Of a stretch of DNA of 64,000 bases, positions 15,787 through 23,804 are shown one piece after another. Both the position numbers and the translations under genes were made by a program. The notes beneath the pieces were generated by a model. The model saw only the letters and a list, made by a program, of their open reading frames with translations. It was not told the origin of the DNA and ran no database searches. The stretch spans positions 22,749 to 86,748 of the forward strand of contig JADGRQ010000015.1 in assembly GCA_017880775.1 (NCBI GenBank). Reading direction: 5' to 3'. Numbering within the stretch: position 1 is the first letter of the stretch; every line of letters starts with the position of its first letter. This DNA comes from Burkholderiales bacterium. Lineage in GTDB: Bacteria; Pseudomonadota; Gammaproteobacteria; Burkholderiales; SG8-39.

Positions 15787-16535
15787 AGCGTACCCTTCAG
15801 CGCAGCCAGCGCCACAGCGCGCTTCAAGCCCGCGATGCCGGCAGTCGGGGACAGCTGCTTCGGGCAGCGCTCGGTGCAGGACAAGTGCGTGTGGCACGAG
15901 GCACAGCCGGCGTCGCCCGATACCGCGCGCAGCCGCTCGAGGCCGGCGGTGTCGCGCACGTCGTTCACCAGCGTCCAGGCGCGCAGCAGCGCGGCAGGGC
16001 CGAGGTAGTCCGGGTTCCACGCCACGCTATCGCAGGCGCTGTAGCACACGCCGCAGCCGATGCACTCGATGCCGGATTCAACCTGTTGCCGCTCGGTGCT
16101 CGCCGGCGCGACCCGCGCGAACTCGTCGTGCCGCGTATTTCCACCGTCAAAACGCCCCCTGGAACGCGCCCATTTGTCGAAAAACTCGCGCATGTCGGCA
16201 ACCAGATCGCGGATCACCGGCAGGTTGGAGAGCGGCGCGATCTCGAGCCGCCCGTCGCCAGCGACCTTGTCCACATGGGTGCGGCAGGTCCAGCGCGGAA
16301 CGCCGTTCACGGTCATCGCGCACGAGCCGCACATGCCGACGCGGCAGGCGTAGCGGTAGGCAAGCGTCGCGTCCAGGCTGCGCTGGATATGCATGACCAC
16401 GTCGAGCACCGTCTGGGTGGCGTGGCGGGGAACTTCGAACGGCTGGAATTCGCCGTCCGCGTGTCCACGCCAGACCCGGACCAGGAGCTGCGGGGGGTCT
16501 GAGGGGGGCGCAGCCCCCTTCTCACGCCGGCTCAC
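15783..16535 (-). CDS. Succinate dehydrogenase/fumarate reductase-like iron-sulfur subunit
   Basis: This is a 250-residue SdhB-type electron-transfer protein. The plant-ferredoxin-like domain has CRVGMCGSC plus a later Cys84 for the [2Fe-2S] cluster. The C-terminal domain has [11 protein letters not shown] (158-168) and [15 protein letters not shown] (211-224) for the other two clusters. The [16 protein letters not shown] block is close to the SdhB consensus. The GTG start overlaps the SuyB-like stop (GTGA). The first 15 residues lie over a GC hairpin and look unlike SdhB, so the true start could be slightly later. The matching flavoprotein is encoded about 7 kb further along the operon rather than next door, which is unusual. 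Confidence 0.85.
   Translation of the reverse strand: MSRREKGAAPPSDPPQLLVRVWRGHADGEFQPFEVPRHATQTVLDVVMHIQRSLDATLAYRYACRVGMCGSCAMTVNGVPRWTCRTHVDKVAGDGRLEIAPLSNLPVIRDLVADMREFFDKWARSRGRFDGGNTRHDEFARVAPASTERQQVESGIECIGCGVCYSACDSVAWNPDYLGPAALLRAWTLVNDVRDTAGLERLRAVSGDAGCASCHTHLSCTERCPKQLSPTAGIAGLKRAVALAALKGTL
16504..16518. repeat. GC-rich REP-like hairpin at the SuyB/Fe-S gene junction
   Basis: The sequence GGGGGC-GCA-GCCCCC forms a perfect six-pair hairpin with a three-base loop. It is followed by another C-rich run on the coding strand. It lies a few codons inside the GTG-started Fe-S subunit gene, just after the upstream stop codon. Short palindromes of this kind are common between genes in Burkholderiales genomes, from memory. 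It may dampen or couple translation of the Fe-S subunit, but that is a guess. Confidence 0.5.
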
Positions 16536-17707
16536 GCGCTCTCGTACAACCTCGTCAATACGAACTCGCGGTGGCCAAGCGCTTCGGCCGCGGTGAATCG
16601 GCCGTTGGCAGTCCGGAACATGCATTCGAGCAGCTTGTCTCCCGCCTCGTCCGGCGACATCTCCCGTCGCAGCAGGCCGGAGACGTCTACGTCGATATGC
16701 TCGCTCATCGTGCGCACGGTGCGCGGATTTGCGGACAGCTTGATCACCGGGAGGATCGGGTTGCCGATCACGTTGCCCTGGCCGGTGGGAAACAAGTGCA
16801 CAACAAATCCGGCTGCGGCCAACAGCGTCACCATCTCGGCCGCGGCGGAAGAGGAATCCATGAACCACAGACCCGGGCCGGTCGGCACCTCCGCCTTGTC
16901 GATCACGCCGTCGACCAGGCATTTGCGCCCGATCTTCTGGATGTTGCCGAGCGCCTTTTCCTCGATCGTGGTGAGCCCGCCGAGGATGTTTCCCTTGGTC
17001 GGCTGCGAATCCATCAGGTCGGTGGTCCGGTGGTGGTTGATGATGTCCTGGTAGCGGTCGAACATGAACTGGAACTTTTTGCGCACCTCATCCGTGCGGC
17101 AGCGCGCCGCAACCAGATGTTCCCCGCCCGTCAATTCGGTGGTCTCGCCGAACACCAGCGTCACGCCGTGCGGATAGAGCTTGTCGAAAGCATTGCCGAC
17201 GGTGGGATTCGAACCGCACCCCGAAGTCGTGTCGGACTCACCGCACTTGGTGGACACCCAGAGGTCCTTCAGCGGGCGTTCCTCGCGGCGCAGTTCGGAT
17301 GCCCACTGCACGTATTCCTTCGCCGCTTTCGACGCGCGCATGATGGTGTCATGATCGCCGTGCTGCTCGATGCCGAACCAGGACACCGGCTTGCCGGTCG
17401 CGCTGATGCCGTCGGCGACTTTCTTCGCCCAGCCGTCCTCGATGCAGATCACCACGACGGCGGCGACGTTCGGGTTGCAGCCGGTGCCGATCAGGGTGCG
17501 GAAATGCAGATCCAGGTCGGCGCCGAACTGCAGCCGTCCGTAGGGGTGCGGCAGCGCCAGAGCGCCCTTGATGTTGTTCGCGACCGCCTCGGCGGCTGCG
17601 TTCGACAGGTCGTCGACCGGCAGGATAATGACGTGGTTGCGCACGCCGACGCGGCCGTTCTCGCGCTTGTAGCCCCAGAAAGTTGCTTTTGAAAGATCCA
17701 TCGCCAT
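16532..17707 (-). CDS. suyB: SuyB-like UxaA-family lyase, large subunit
   Basis: This is a 391-residue protein of the UxaA/GarD dehydratase-lyase family without the N-terminal SAF domain, which is supplied by the separate small gene upstream. Landmarks are [80 protein letters not shown] and [17 protein letters not shown]. The split into small and large genes and these motifs fit (2R)-3-sulfolactate sulfo-lyase SuyB (pyruvate plus sulfite from sulfolactate) as I recall it. Altronate or galactarate dehydratases are usually single long proteins. The exact substrate is unproven. The ATG with GGTGA upstream was preferred over the longer ORF-track start. Confidence 0.7.
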   Translation of the reverse strand: MAMDLSKATFWGYKRENGRVGVRNHVIILPVDDLSNAAAEAVANNIKGALALPHPYGRLQFGADLDLHFRTLIGTGCNPNVAAVVVICIEDGWAKKVADGISATGKPVSWFGIEQHGDHDTIMRASKAAKEYVQWASELRREERPLKDLWVSTKCGESDTTSGCGSNPTVGNAFDKLYPHGVTLVFGETTELTGGEHLVAARCRTDEVRKKFQFMFDRYQDIINHHRTTDLMDSQPTKGNILGGLTTIEEKALGNIQKIGRKCLVDGVIDKAEVPTGPGLWFMDSSSAAAEMVTLLAAAGFVVHLFPTGQGNVIGNPILPVIKLSANPRTVRTMSEHIDVDVSGLLRREMSPDEAGDKLLECMFRTANGRFTAAEALGHREFVLTRLYESA

Positions 17708-17712
17708 GGGAT

Positions 17713-17994
17713 TCACCAACGCTTGGTCTTGATGTTGTGGACATGGGCGTGCTCGCCCGGCTTGATCGCCGCAACCGTGCGGCCAATATCGACGCCGTAC
17801 TTGATCACGGTGTCGTCGTTCTTCAGCTCCTTGATCGCCAACTTGTGGCCGATGGGGATGTCGCTCCTCGCCTGGAAGCGGATCTCCTTGTCCTGGTCCA
17901 TGATCCAGCCGGTCAGTTCCTGCCCGGCCTTCACGCCCTCGACCACGACGACGCCGACCGAATCGCTCTCGTCGTGCACCACGAAATGAATCAT
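17713..17994 (-). CDS. suyA: SuyA-like UxaA-family lyase, small (SAF-domain) subunit
   Basis: This is a 93-residue SAF-domain protein. After [20 protein letters not shown] it has [20 protein letters not shown] and [20 protein letters not shown], and it ends [10 protein letters not shown], the pattern of the N-terminal part of UxaA-type dehydratases. As a free small subunit it resembles SuyA of 3-sulfolactate sulfo-lyase. The ATG has a good AAGGAG and lies about 22 bases after the expected start of transcription from a sigma70-like promoter. It is the first gene of the long operon and is five bases from the large subunit gene. Confidence 0.7.
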   Translation of the reverse strand: MIHFVVHDESDSVGVVVVEGVKAGQELTGWIMDQDKEIRFQARSDIPIGHKLAIKELKNDDTVIKYGVDIGRTVAAIKPGEHAHVHNIKTKRW

Positions 17995-18022
17995 TGCCGT
18001 TCTCCTTGCGCGGGGAGAAGCG

Positions 18023-18051
18023 AGTCTAGTCCCGCGACCGGCGAATGTCAG
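18023..18051 (-). promoter_or_regulatory. Sigma70-like promoter of the suyAB/sdh-like/fum operon
   Basis: Read on the minus strand, CTGACA (five of six to the -35 consensus) is followed after exactly 17 bases by TAGACT (four of six to the -10). It lies in the 92-base gap between the SuyA-like gene and the divergent phoD. The predicted transcript starts about 22 bases before the SuyA-like ATG. No obvious operator palindrome was seen here. Confidence 0.55.
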
Positions 18052-18086
18052 CAATCCGTGACCCGGATGCGCTACAGTTTCGATAC

Positions 18087-19631
18087 ATGCAGAATCGACG
18101 CAGTTTCCTGAGGGCACTCGCTGCGCTGGGCGCCGCAGCCGCGACGCCCGTGCGCGCGCAACCCCGTCCGCGCTTCGCCAAAGACCCCTTCTCGCTCGGC
18201 GTCGCCTCGGGCTACCCGCGGCCTGACGGGGCGGTCATCTGGACGCGGCTCGCGCCCGACCCGACCCGCGGCGACGGCGGCCTCGATCCGGCGGTGATTC
18301 CGGTGCGCTGGGAAGTCGCGCGCGACGAGCGCTTCTCCTCGATCGCCGCAGAGGGCACGGTACAGGCAGCGCCGGAGTGGGCACACTCGGTACACGTGGA
18401 GTTGAACGGCCTCGATCCGGACCACGGGTACTCGTACCGCTTTTTATCCGGCGAAGCGGCGAGCCCCGCCGGCCGCCTGCGCACCGCGCCCGCGTTCGAT
18501 TCTGCGCCTGCGCGCCTGCGCTTCGCGTTCGCCTCCTGCCAGCAGTACGAGCAAGGGTATTTCGCCGCCTATCGCCACATGGCCGCCACCGACCTCGACC
18601 TGGTCGTATTCCTCGGCGACTACATCTACGAATCCTCGTGGGGGCGCGAGCACGTGCGCAAGCACAACGCTCCCGAGCCTTACACGCTGGAGGACTATCG
18701 AGCGCGCTACGCGCTATACAAGGGCGACACGGACCTGCAGGCGGCGCACCAGGCGTTCCCGTGGATTGTCACCTGGGACGACCACGAGGTCGACAACGAT
18801 TACGCGAACGACCGGCCCGAAGACGGCATGCCGCGCGAGCAGTTTCTGGCGCGCCGCGCCGCTGCGTACAAGGCGTATTACGAGCACATGCCGCTGCCCG
18901 GGGCCATGCGCCCCGACGGGCCGGACATGCGCATTTACACGAAACTTGCATGGGGGAGACTCGCGAACTTCTACCTCCTCGACGACCGGCAATACCGCGC
19001 GCACCAGGTCTGCCCGAAGTATGCCGGCGGGTCGACCGTGGTCGATCCGGCCCAGTGCGCCGAGATCGGCGCCCCGCAGCGCAGCATGCTCGGTTCCGCA
19101 CAGGAAGCGTGGCTCGATCGCGAGTTCGCCGCCACTCGCGCAGCATGGAACATCCTTGCGCAGCAGACGCTGATGGCGCAACTCGACCGCAAGCCGGGTG
19201 AAGGCCAGCAGTTCTGGACCGACGGCTGGGACGGCTACCCCGCGGCGCGGCGCAAGCTGCTCGAATCGATCGCGGCTAAAAAGGTCGCAAATCCGGTGGT
19301 GATCGGCGGCGACGTGCACATGCACTGGGTGGCCGACCTGATGCCCGACTTCGATGACCCGAAATCACCGGTCGTGGCGAGCGAATTCGTCGGCACCTCG
19401 ATCACGTCGCAGGCCGCGACCCAGAAAAGCGTCGATGCGATCCTGCCGGAAAACCCGCATATCAGATACGGGCGCAGCGACAAACGCGGCTACGTGCGCG
19501 CGGAGATCGGCGGCGGGCGTTTCAGTGCCGAGCTGATTGGAATGGAAACCGTGAAGCGCCCGGAATCCGGCGCAAGCGTGCTTGCGCGCTTCGTGGTGGA
19601 GGACGGCAAGCCCGGCGCGCAGCGCGGCTAG
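18087..19631 (+). CDS. phoD: PhoD-family alkaline phosphatase/phosphodiesterase
   Basis: This is a 514-residue metallophosphatase. The twin-arginine signal MQNRRSFLRALAALGAAAAT precedes the PhoD N-terminal fibronectin-like domain (DPFSLGVASGYPRPDGAVIW). The catalytic domain follows, with FAFASCQQYEQGYFAAYRHM, FLGDYIYESSW, TWDDHEVDNDYAND and VIGGDVHMHWV, which supply the Asp/Asn/His metal ligands. It is exported folded through the Tat system and releases phosphate from phosphodiesters. The ATG directly before the RR motif was chosen over the upstream ORF-track start. It is divergent from the large operon and followed 47 bases later by the GGT-family gene. Confidence 0.93.
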   Translation: MQNRRSFLRALAALGAAAATPVRAQPRPRFAKDPFSLGVASGYPRPDGAVIWTRLAPDPTRGDGGLDPAVIPVRWEVARDERFSSIAAEGTVQAAPEWAHSVHVELNGLDPDHGYSYRFLSGEAASPAGRLRTAPAFDSAPARLRFAFASCQQYEQGYFAAYRHMAATDLDLVVFLGDYIYESSWGREHVRKHNAPEPYTLEDYRARYALYKGDTDLQAAHQAFPWIVTWDDHEVDNDYANDRPEDGMPREQFLARRAAAYKAYYEHMPLPGAMRPDGPDMRIYTKLAWGRLANFYLLDDRQYRAHQVCPKYAGGSTVVDPAQCAEIGAPQRSMLGSAQEAWLDREFAATRAAWNILAQQTLMAQLDRKPGEGQQFWTDGWDGYPAARRKLLESIAAKKVANPVVIGGDVHMHWVADLMPDFDDPKSPVVASEFVGTSITSQAATQKSVDAILPENPHIRYGRSDKRGYVRAEIGGGRFSAELIGMETVKRPESGASVLARFVVEDGKPGAQRG

Positions 19632-19678
19632 ATCGGGATTCGTAGAATCCCTACGGTCTGCGCATGGAGGCCGACTGA

Positions 19679-21268
19679 ATGAGACAGACACTGAGCGCGC
19701 CGCGCGGCATGGTGAGCGCGCCGCACCACCTCGCGGCCCAAGCAGGGCTAGCAGTGCTGCGCGAGGGCGGCAATGCCATCGAGGCGATGGTGGCGGCGGC
19801 TTCGACCATCGCTGTGGTTTATCCGCACATGAACAGCATCGGCGGCGACGGCTTCTGGCTGGTGAGCGAGCAGGGGAAGCCGCCACTCGCAATCGATGCG
19901 GGCGGGCGTTCGGCGGCGCTCGCCTCGATCGGCTTCTACCGCGCGCGCGACTGCAGCGCCATCCCGTCGCGCGGGCCGCTTGCCGCGAACACGGTGGCGG
20001 GCGCGATATCAGGTTGGCAGTCGGCGCTCGAGTTGAGCAGCCGCTGGGGCGGGCGTCTGCCGCTCGCGCGGCTGCTCGCCGATGCTCGGTGGTATGCGAG
20101 GAACGGCGCGCCGGTCACCCGCAGCCAGCATGTGTTTACTGCCAGGTTTCTGGAAGAACTCGCGCCCCAGCCGGGTTTTTCCGCCCAGTATCTGGACCAC
20201 GGATCGGTGCCGCAGCCGGAAAGCCTGCGGCGCTATCCGGCCCTCGCAAACACCCTGGAGCGGCTGTCCGCCGCCGGACTGGACGATTTTTACCGCGGCG
20301 AACTCGCCGCTTCGATGGCGGTGGAACTGGAGCGCGTGGGGAGCCCGTTGCGCCGCGATGACCTCGCGCGGCATCGCGCACTTCAGGTGCAACCGCTCTC
20401 GGTCGATCTGGAATGCGGCACGCTGTACAACATGACGCCGCCCACCCAGGGCCTGGCTTCGCTGATGATCCTAGGCATTTTCGAGCGACTTGGCTGCGAG
20501 TACGCCGATGGCTTCGAGCACCTCCACGGAATCGTGGAGTCCACCAAACAGGCGTTTCTGGTGCGCAACCGCTACTTGTGCGACCCGGACTCGATGAAAG
20601 TGAATCCGGTCGAATTCCTTGCCCCCGCCGCGCTGGATCGGATGGCGGCTGCCATCGATCGCAACCGGGCGCGGCCATGGCCGGAGCCGGCGGCCAGGGG
20701 TGACACGGTCTGGATGGGCGTATGCGACAGCGAGGGACGCATGGCCAGCTACATCCAGAGCGTCTACTGGGAATTCGGCTCGGGCGTAGTGTTGTCCGAT
20801 ACCGGCGTGACATGGCAAAACCGCGGCTCGAGTTTCCTGCTCGATGCGAGCTCGCACATCGGGCTCGCACCGGGTCGCAAACCGTTTCACACCTTGAGCC
20901 CGGCCCACGCCAGGCTGCGGGACGGTCGCATGATGGTGTACGGGACCATGGGAGGCGATGGACAGCCGCAGACCCAGGCCGCGGTATTCTCGCGCTACGC
21001 GCTGTTCGGCAAGCCGCTGCAGCAGGCGGTCTCGGCGCCGCGCTGGCTGCTGGGGCGTACCTGGGGACAGGAAAGCGTCACGCTCAAGCTGGAGGGGCGT
21101 ATCGATCCGCAGGTGGTGGAAGCGCTGCGCAGGGCCGGGCACGATATTGAAGTGCTCGAGGACTGGTCCGACAGCATGGGCCATGCCGGCGCGATCGTGC
21201 TGCATCCCAACGGGCTGATCACTGGCGCCGCCGACCCGCGCTCCGACGGCTCGGTGGCGGGCTGTTGA
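19679..21268 (+). CDS. Gamma-glutamyltransferase-family N-terminal nucleophile hydrolase
   Basis: This is a 529-residue Ntn-hydrolase of the GGT superfamily. The N-terminal region APHHLAAQAGLAVLREGGNA and IGGDGFWLV are typical. The predicted autocleavage site precedes Thr343 in ARGDTVWMGVCDSEG, splitting the chain into large and small subunits. There is no signal peptide, unlike classical periplasmic GGT. This fits cytoplasmic relatives such as acylases or oxamate amidohydrolase. The substrate is therefore open: a gamma-glutamyl or other amide. It is followed by the HAD gene 36 bases later, probably in one unit. Confidence 0.87.
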   Translation: MRQTLSAPRGMVSAPHHLAAQAGLAVLREGGNAIEAMVAAASTIAVVYPHMNSIGGDGFWLVSEQGKPPLAIDAGGRSAALASIGFYRARDCSAIPSRGPLAANTVAGAISGWQSALELSSRWGGRLPLARLLADARWYARNGAPVTRSQHVFTARFLEELAPQPGFSAQYLDHGSVPQPESLRRYPALANTLERLSAAGLDDFYRGELAASMAVELERVGSPLRRDDLARHRALQVQPLSVDLECGTLYNMTPPTQGLASLMILGIFERLGCEYADGFEHLHGIVESTKQAFLVRNRYLCDPDSMKVNPVEFLAPAALDRMAAAIDRNRARPWPEPAARGDTVWMGVCDSEGRMASYIQSVYWEFGSGVVLSDTGVTWQNRGSSFLLDASSHIGLAPGRKPFHTLSPAHARLRDGRMMVYGTMGGDGQPQTQAAVFSRYALFGKPLQQAVSAPRWLLGRTWGQESVTLKLEGRIDPQVVEALRRAGHDIEVLEDWSDSMGHAGAIVLHPNGLITGAADPRSDGSVAGC

Positions 21269-21304
21269 AGCTCAGGCAAGCGCAAGATGCGTTCCCCGCG
21301 CTGA

Positions 21305-21982
21305 ATGAACGTGCCACTCGCAGTAACGCGCCAAGCCTGCACGGCGGCCATCTTCGACTTCGAGGGTACGCTGGTCGATTTTCAGTGGCAGCTCGAGCCG
21401 GCCGAAGCCGAGCTGCGCCGTGCGTTCGCCGAACTCGGCTTCGACGGCGGCGAATTCACCCACGGCAATTACGCGAGCATGTGGAACGCCGCCGCCGATC
21501 TGCTCGCGCGGCAGGGGCGCATGGCCGAGCTGCGTCAGGCGCTGTGTCCTGTCTACGACCGCTGGGATTTCGACGCGCTGACCCGATGGGCGCCGCGACC
21601 GGGGGCGGCGGAGCTGCTGCGCGGGCTCGTGGCCGGGGGTTCGCGCGTGGGTATGGTCAGCAACGTGGGACGCCGGGCGCTCACCGAAGCTCTGAACCGT
21701 TTCGACTTTACCCGCTGGCTGTCGCCGGTCGTAACCCGCGACGAGGTGACCTGCATGAAGCCCAGAGCGGAGGGTATCTTGCGGGTGCTCGCGGATTGGC
21801 AGGTCGCGCCCGGTGACGTGCTGTTCATCGGTGACAGTCGAGCCGACGTGTTTGGCGCGCGGGCGGCCGGAATGCCGGTGGCCATCATTCGGGGAGGGGA
21901 GTGTGACGAAGCCGCCTTCGCCGACGCCCCGCCCAACCACATGATTTCGCGGCTGGACGAGCTCGCCGGGCTGATTCGCTGA
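21305..21982 (+). CDS. HAD-superfamily hydrolase (phosphoglycolate phosphatase-like)
   Basis: This 225-residue protein has the HAD Rossmann fold with an alpha-helical cap. Motif I reads FDFEGTLVD, with Asp18 as nucleophile but Glu20 where the usual general acid Asp sits. Motif II is GMVSNVGR, motif III is the Lys in CMKPRAEG, and motif IV is FIGDSRADVFGARAAGMP. It would dephosphorylate a small phosphometabolite in the cytoplasm, if active. The D-to-E change is rare and could reduce or alter activity. It is the last plus-strand gene before the convergent toxin-antitoxin pair. Confidence 0.85.
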   Translation: MNVPLAVTRQACTAAIFDFEGTLVDFQWQLEPAEAELRRAFAELGFDGGEFTHGNYASMWNAAADLLARQGRMAELRQALCPVYDRWDFDALTRWAPRPGAAELLRGLVAGGSRVGMVSNVGRRALTEALNRFDFTRWLSPVVTRDEVTCMKPRAEGILRVLADWQVAPGDVLFIGDSRADVFGARAAGMPVAIIRGGECDEAAFADAPPNHMISRLDELAGLIR

Positions 21983-22023
21983 TCGCGCGTACTTCGAGCA
22001 ACCCGGGCGCAGCGCGCCCAGAC

Positions 22024-22485
22024 TCAAGACTGCCAGGACTCGCGGCTCTTGCACAACAGCGCCTCAATCCCGTCGGGCACCTCGCCCCGCGCGAGCATTC
22101 GCCTGAAGGTCTCGTAGACATCGCTCTTTGAGCCCGCCTTGCGCAACGTGTCCTCGTCGTTGAACCAGACGTAAATGACGATCTTCACCGGTCGCGACGC
22201 GAAGCGGAAGAACAGGCGGTACCGCTCCGGCATGCCCTTCTTCACCCGCCGCCAGTTGGCGTACCCGGCGCCGAGCGACTTCCCGAGGCGGAAATCCGGA
22301 TGGTCCGGATTGGCGGGAACCGCCTGAGTGATCACCTTGTAAACGGAGGCGAGCAGGCGGGCCTTGGGGTGGGACTTGTAGCCGCCCGGGTTACGCCGCG
22401 CGAGCGCAGCGACGTGCGCTTCTAGTTCGTCGAGGGCGACCGCAAACGGGCGGAAGTAGTAGAGCCTCCAGCCGTTGACGACCAT
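22024..22485 (-). CDS. yhaV: YhaV-family toxin
   Basis: This is a 153-residue ribonuclease toxin of the YhaV/RelE-like fold. Family marks are NGWRLYYFRPFAVALDELEA, YKSHPKARLLASVYKVI, FRLGKSLGAGYANWRRVKKG and RYRLFFRFASRPVKIVIYVW followed by NDEDTLRKAGSKSDVYETF. It would cleave mRNA at the ribosome unless bound by PrlF. The ATG lies 10 bases downstream of the antitoxin stop, the normal order for prlF-yhaV. It is complete with no missing conserved region. Confidence 0.93.
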   Translation of the reverse strand: MVVNGWRLYYFRPFAVALDELEAHVAALARRNPGGYKSHPKARLLASVYKVITQAVPANPDHPDFRLGKSLGAGYANWRRVKKGMPERYRLFFRFASRPVKIVIYVWFNDEDTLRKAGSKSDVYETFRRMLARGEVPDGIEALLCKSRESWQS

Positions 22486-22495
22486 TGCCGCGCGC

Positions 22496-22822
22496 TCAGT
22501 CGGTCTTCACGCCCGCGACGAGTTTGCCGATGCGTTTGAGCTGACCAGCATCGGCCGCGACGATGTCCCCGGGTTTCGCCTGCATCTCACGCTCGAGGAA
22601 GCGCAGGAAGCCCAGCACGACCGGATCTTCGCCTGCGCGGGCGCGGGCGCTGGCGGCCCCGGACTTCGCCGAGAGCAGCACCTGTCCGTCGGCGAGCACT
22701 GTCGCGCGCACCTCGCCGCTGAACTCCGGGTGCGCCTTGAAAAAGGCCGCGTCCAGCCGGATTCCCTTGGAGTTCCCGACCGGGGTGACTTTGCCTGCGT
22801 AGTTTTCGGTGATCTCGGACAT
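22496..22822 (-). CDS. prlF: PrlF-family antitoxin
   Basis: This is a 108-residue antitoxin with an N-terminal AbrB-like swapped-hairpin DNA-binding domain (ENYAGKVTPVGNSKGIRL, then FFKAHPEFSG). The C-terminal toxin-binding region is LGFLRFLEREMQAKPGDIVA. The ORF-track frame is longer, but the family begins at MSEITENYAGK. It neutralises YhaV and represses its own operon. A pair of direct repeats sits just upstream of its start and overlaps a likely -10 element, giving a possible binding site. Confidence 0.9.
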   Translation of the reverse strand: MSEITENYAGKVTPVGNSKGIRLDAAFFKAHPEFSGEVRATVLADGQVLLSAKSGAASARARAGEDPVVLGFLRFLEREMQAKPGDIVAADAGQLKRIGKLVAGVKTD

Positions 22823-22832
22823 GGCGCCTCGC

Positions 22833-22859
22833 TGTAAGCACATCTGTAACCACATTCTA
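22833..22859 (-). promoter_or_regulatory. Direct-repeat operator and -10 element before prlF-yhaV
   Basis: Two back-to-back 12-base copies, TGTAAGCACATC and TGTAACCACATT, agree at 10 of 12 positions. They overlap ATTCTA, which reads TAGAAT on the minus strand (five of six to the -10 consensus). The site is about 10 bases before the antitoxin ATG. A clear -35 was not found. Binding by PrlF or the PrlF-YhaV complex is inferred from autoregulation of this family. Confidence 0.5.
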
Positions 22860-23020
22860 CCCGATCCGGACAGTGAAGAAAAATCAGCCGCGCTTGACCT
22901 GGTTCCATAGTCTGCGGGCTCCCGGCAAAAGGCGCTCACCGCGCCCGTCGGGTCAGGCAAATGGATATGGGGCAGGCACAGTGCGGGTACCGTGCGGCGA
23001 CTGCGCGACCAATGGAGCCG

Positions 23021-23449
23021 CTAGACCGCCGGTTCGACGGAGTACGTCTTGAACTTCGCCGGTGAAACGACCTCGATCATCTGAACATCCTTCGAGTGCG
23101 CGAGCTCGCGGTGGCGAATGCGCGGCGGCTGGTAGAAGCAGGTGCCGCTCTTCATCAGCACTTCGCCGATGCCATCGTACTCGAACCTCACCCACCCCTT
23201 CAGCACGTACACGAACTGGACGTCGCAATCGTGCCAGTGCCATTCGCCGCGCGGCGCTTTGCCCGGTCGCGCGCGGATCACGTGGGTGACCACCCTGCCG
23301 CGCGTAGCGCGTGCGATGCCGAGATCGCGGTACTCGAAGTAGCTGCGCAGCCCGCGTTTGACAAACTTGGAGGCTGACGCATGGCTTGCCGAAAATCTCT
23401 TCGCCCGTTGTTTCGCGGCGGCGCCCATTTTGACACCCGTTTTCTTCAT
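23021..23449 (-). CDS. Cupin-domain protein
   Basis: This is a 142-residue single-domain cupin. A basic N-terminal tail (MKKTGVKMGAAAKQRAKRFS) precedes a beta-barrel. Metal-binding motif 1 is EWHWHDCDVQFVYVLKGWVR, with two His and a later Glu-like position filled by Gln. Motif 2 is MKSGTCFYQPPRIRHRE with the distal His. The function could be enzymatic or sensory. The 198-base gap on its 3' side contains the promoter of the toxin-antitoxin pair and nothing else I can identify. Confidence 0.75.
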   Translation of the reverse strand: MKKTGVKMGAAAKQRAKRFSASHASASKFVKRGLRSYFEYRDLGIARATRGRVVTHVIRARPGKAPRGEWHWHDCDVQFVYVLKGWVRFEYDGIGEVLMKSGTCFYQPPRIRHRELAHSKDVQMIEVVSPAKFKTYSVEPAV

Positions 23450-23465
23450 CGCTCCGCTCCTCCGC

Positions 23466-23777
23466 CTACTTGCATTTCAGGTTCTTCGACCAATCCGGGA
23501 TCGGCTGCGTGCAATCGACTTCGCTGATTGCGCGGCCTTCGAGCATCCCGGGCTCGGCAAGCTGCGCTGGAGAATCCCGCCATGTTCCGATCAGCGCCGC
23601 CATCGTCGCGACCCCGAGCACCACGCCGGCAGCCGTGCCGCCCTGGATATTGACCCCGACCGAGCCTCCGCTCGCGCCGGTCGCGGAAAAGCGGCCGCCC
23701 TGCCCGGAAACGCTCGCCGTCGAGCAACCCGCGAGCGCGAGGGCAAACGCCAAGGACGGAATGAGCAAGACCTTCAC
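23466..23777 (-). CDS. Small lipoprotein, unknown function
   Basis: This is a 103-residue lipoprotein starting at GTG. Its signal peptide MKVLLIPSLAFALALAGC ends in a lipobox Cys. The mature part has a Gly/Ser-rich stretch, a hydrophobic glycine-zipper-like segment (GGTAAGVVLGVATMAALIGT) and two further Cys residues near the C-terminus that could form a disulfide. I do not recognise a family. It lies between the cupin and tsaC on the same strand with short gaps. Confidence 0.65.
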   Translation of the reverse strand: MKVLLIPSLAFALALAGCSTASVSGQGGRFSATGASGGSVGVNIQGGTAAGVVLGVATMAALIGTWRDSPAQLAEPGMLEGRAISEVDCTQPIPDWSKNLKCK

Positions 23778-23804
23778 GGCGAAATCCTACTCCCGCGAGC
23801 TCAG

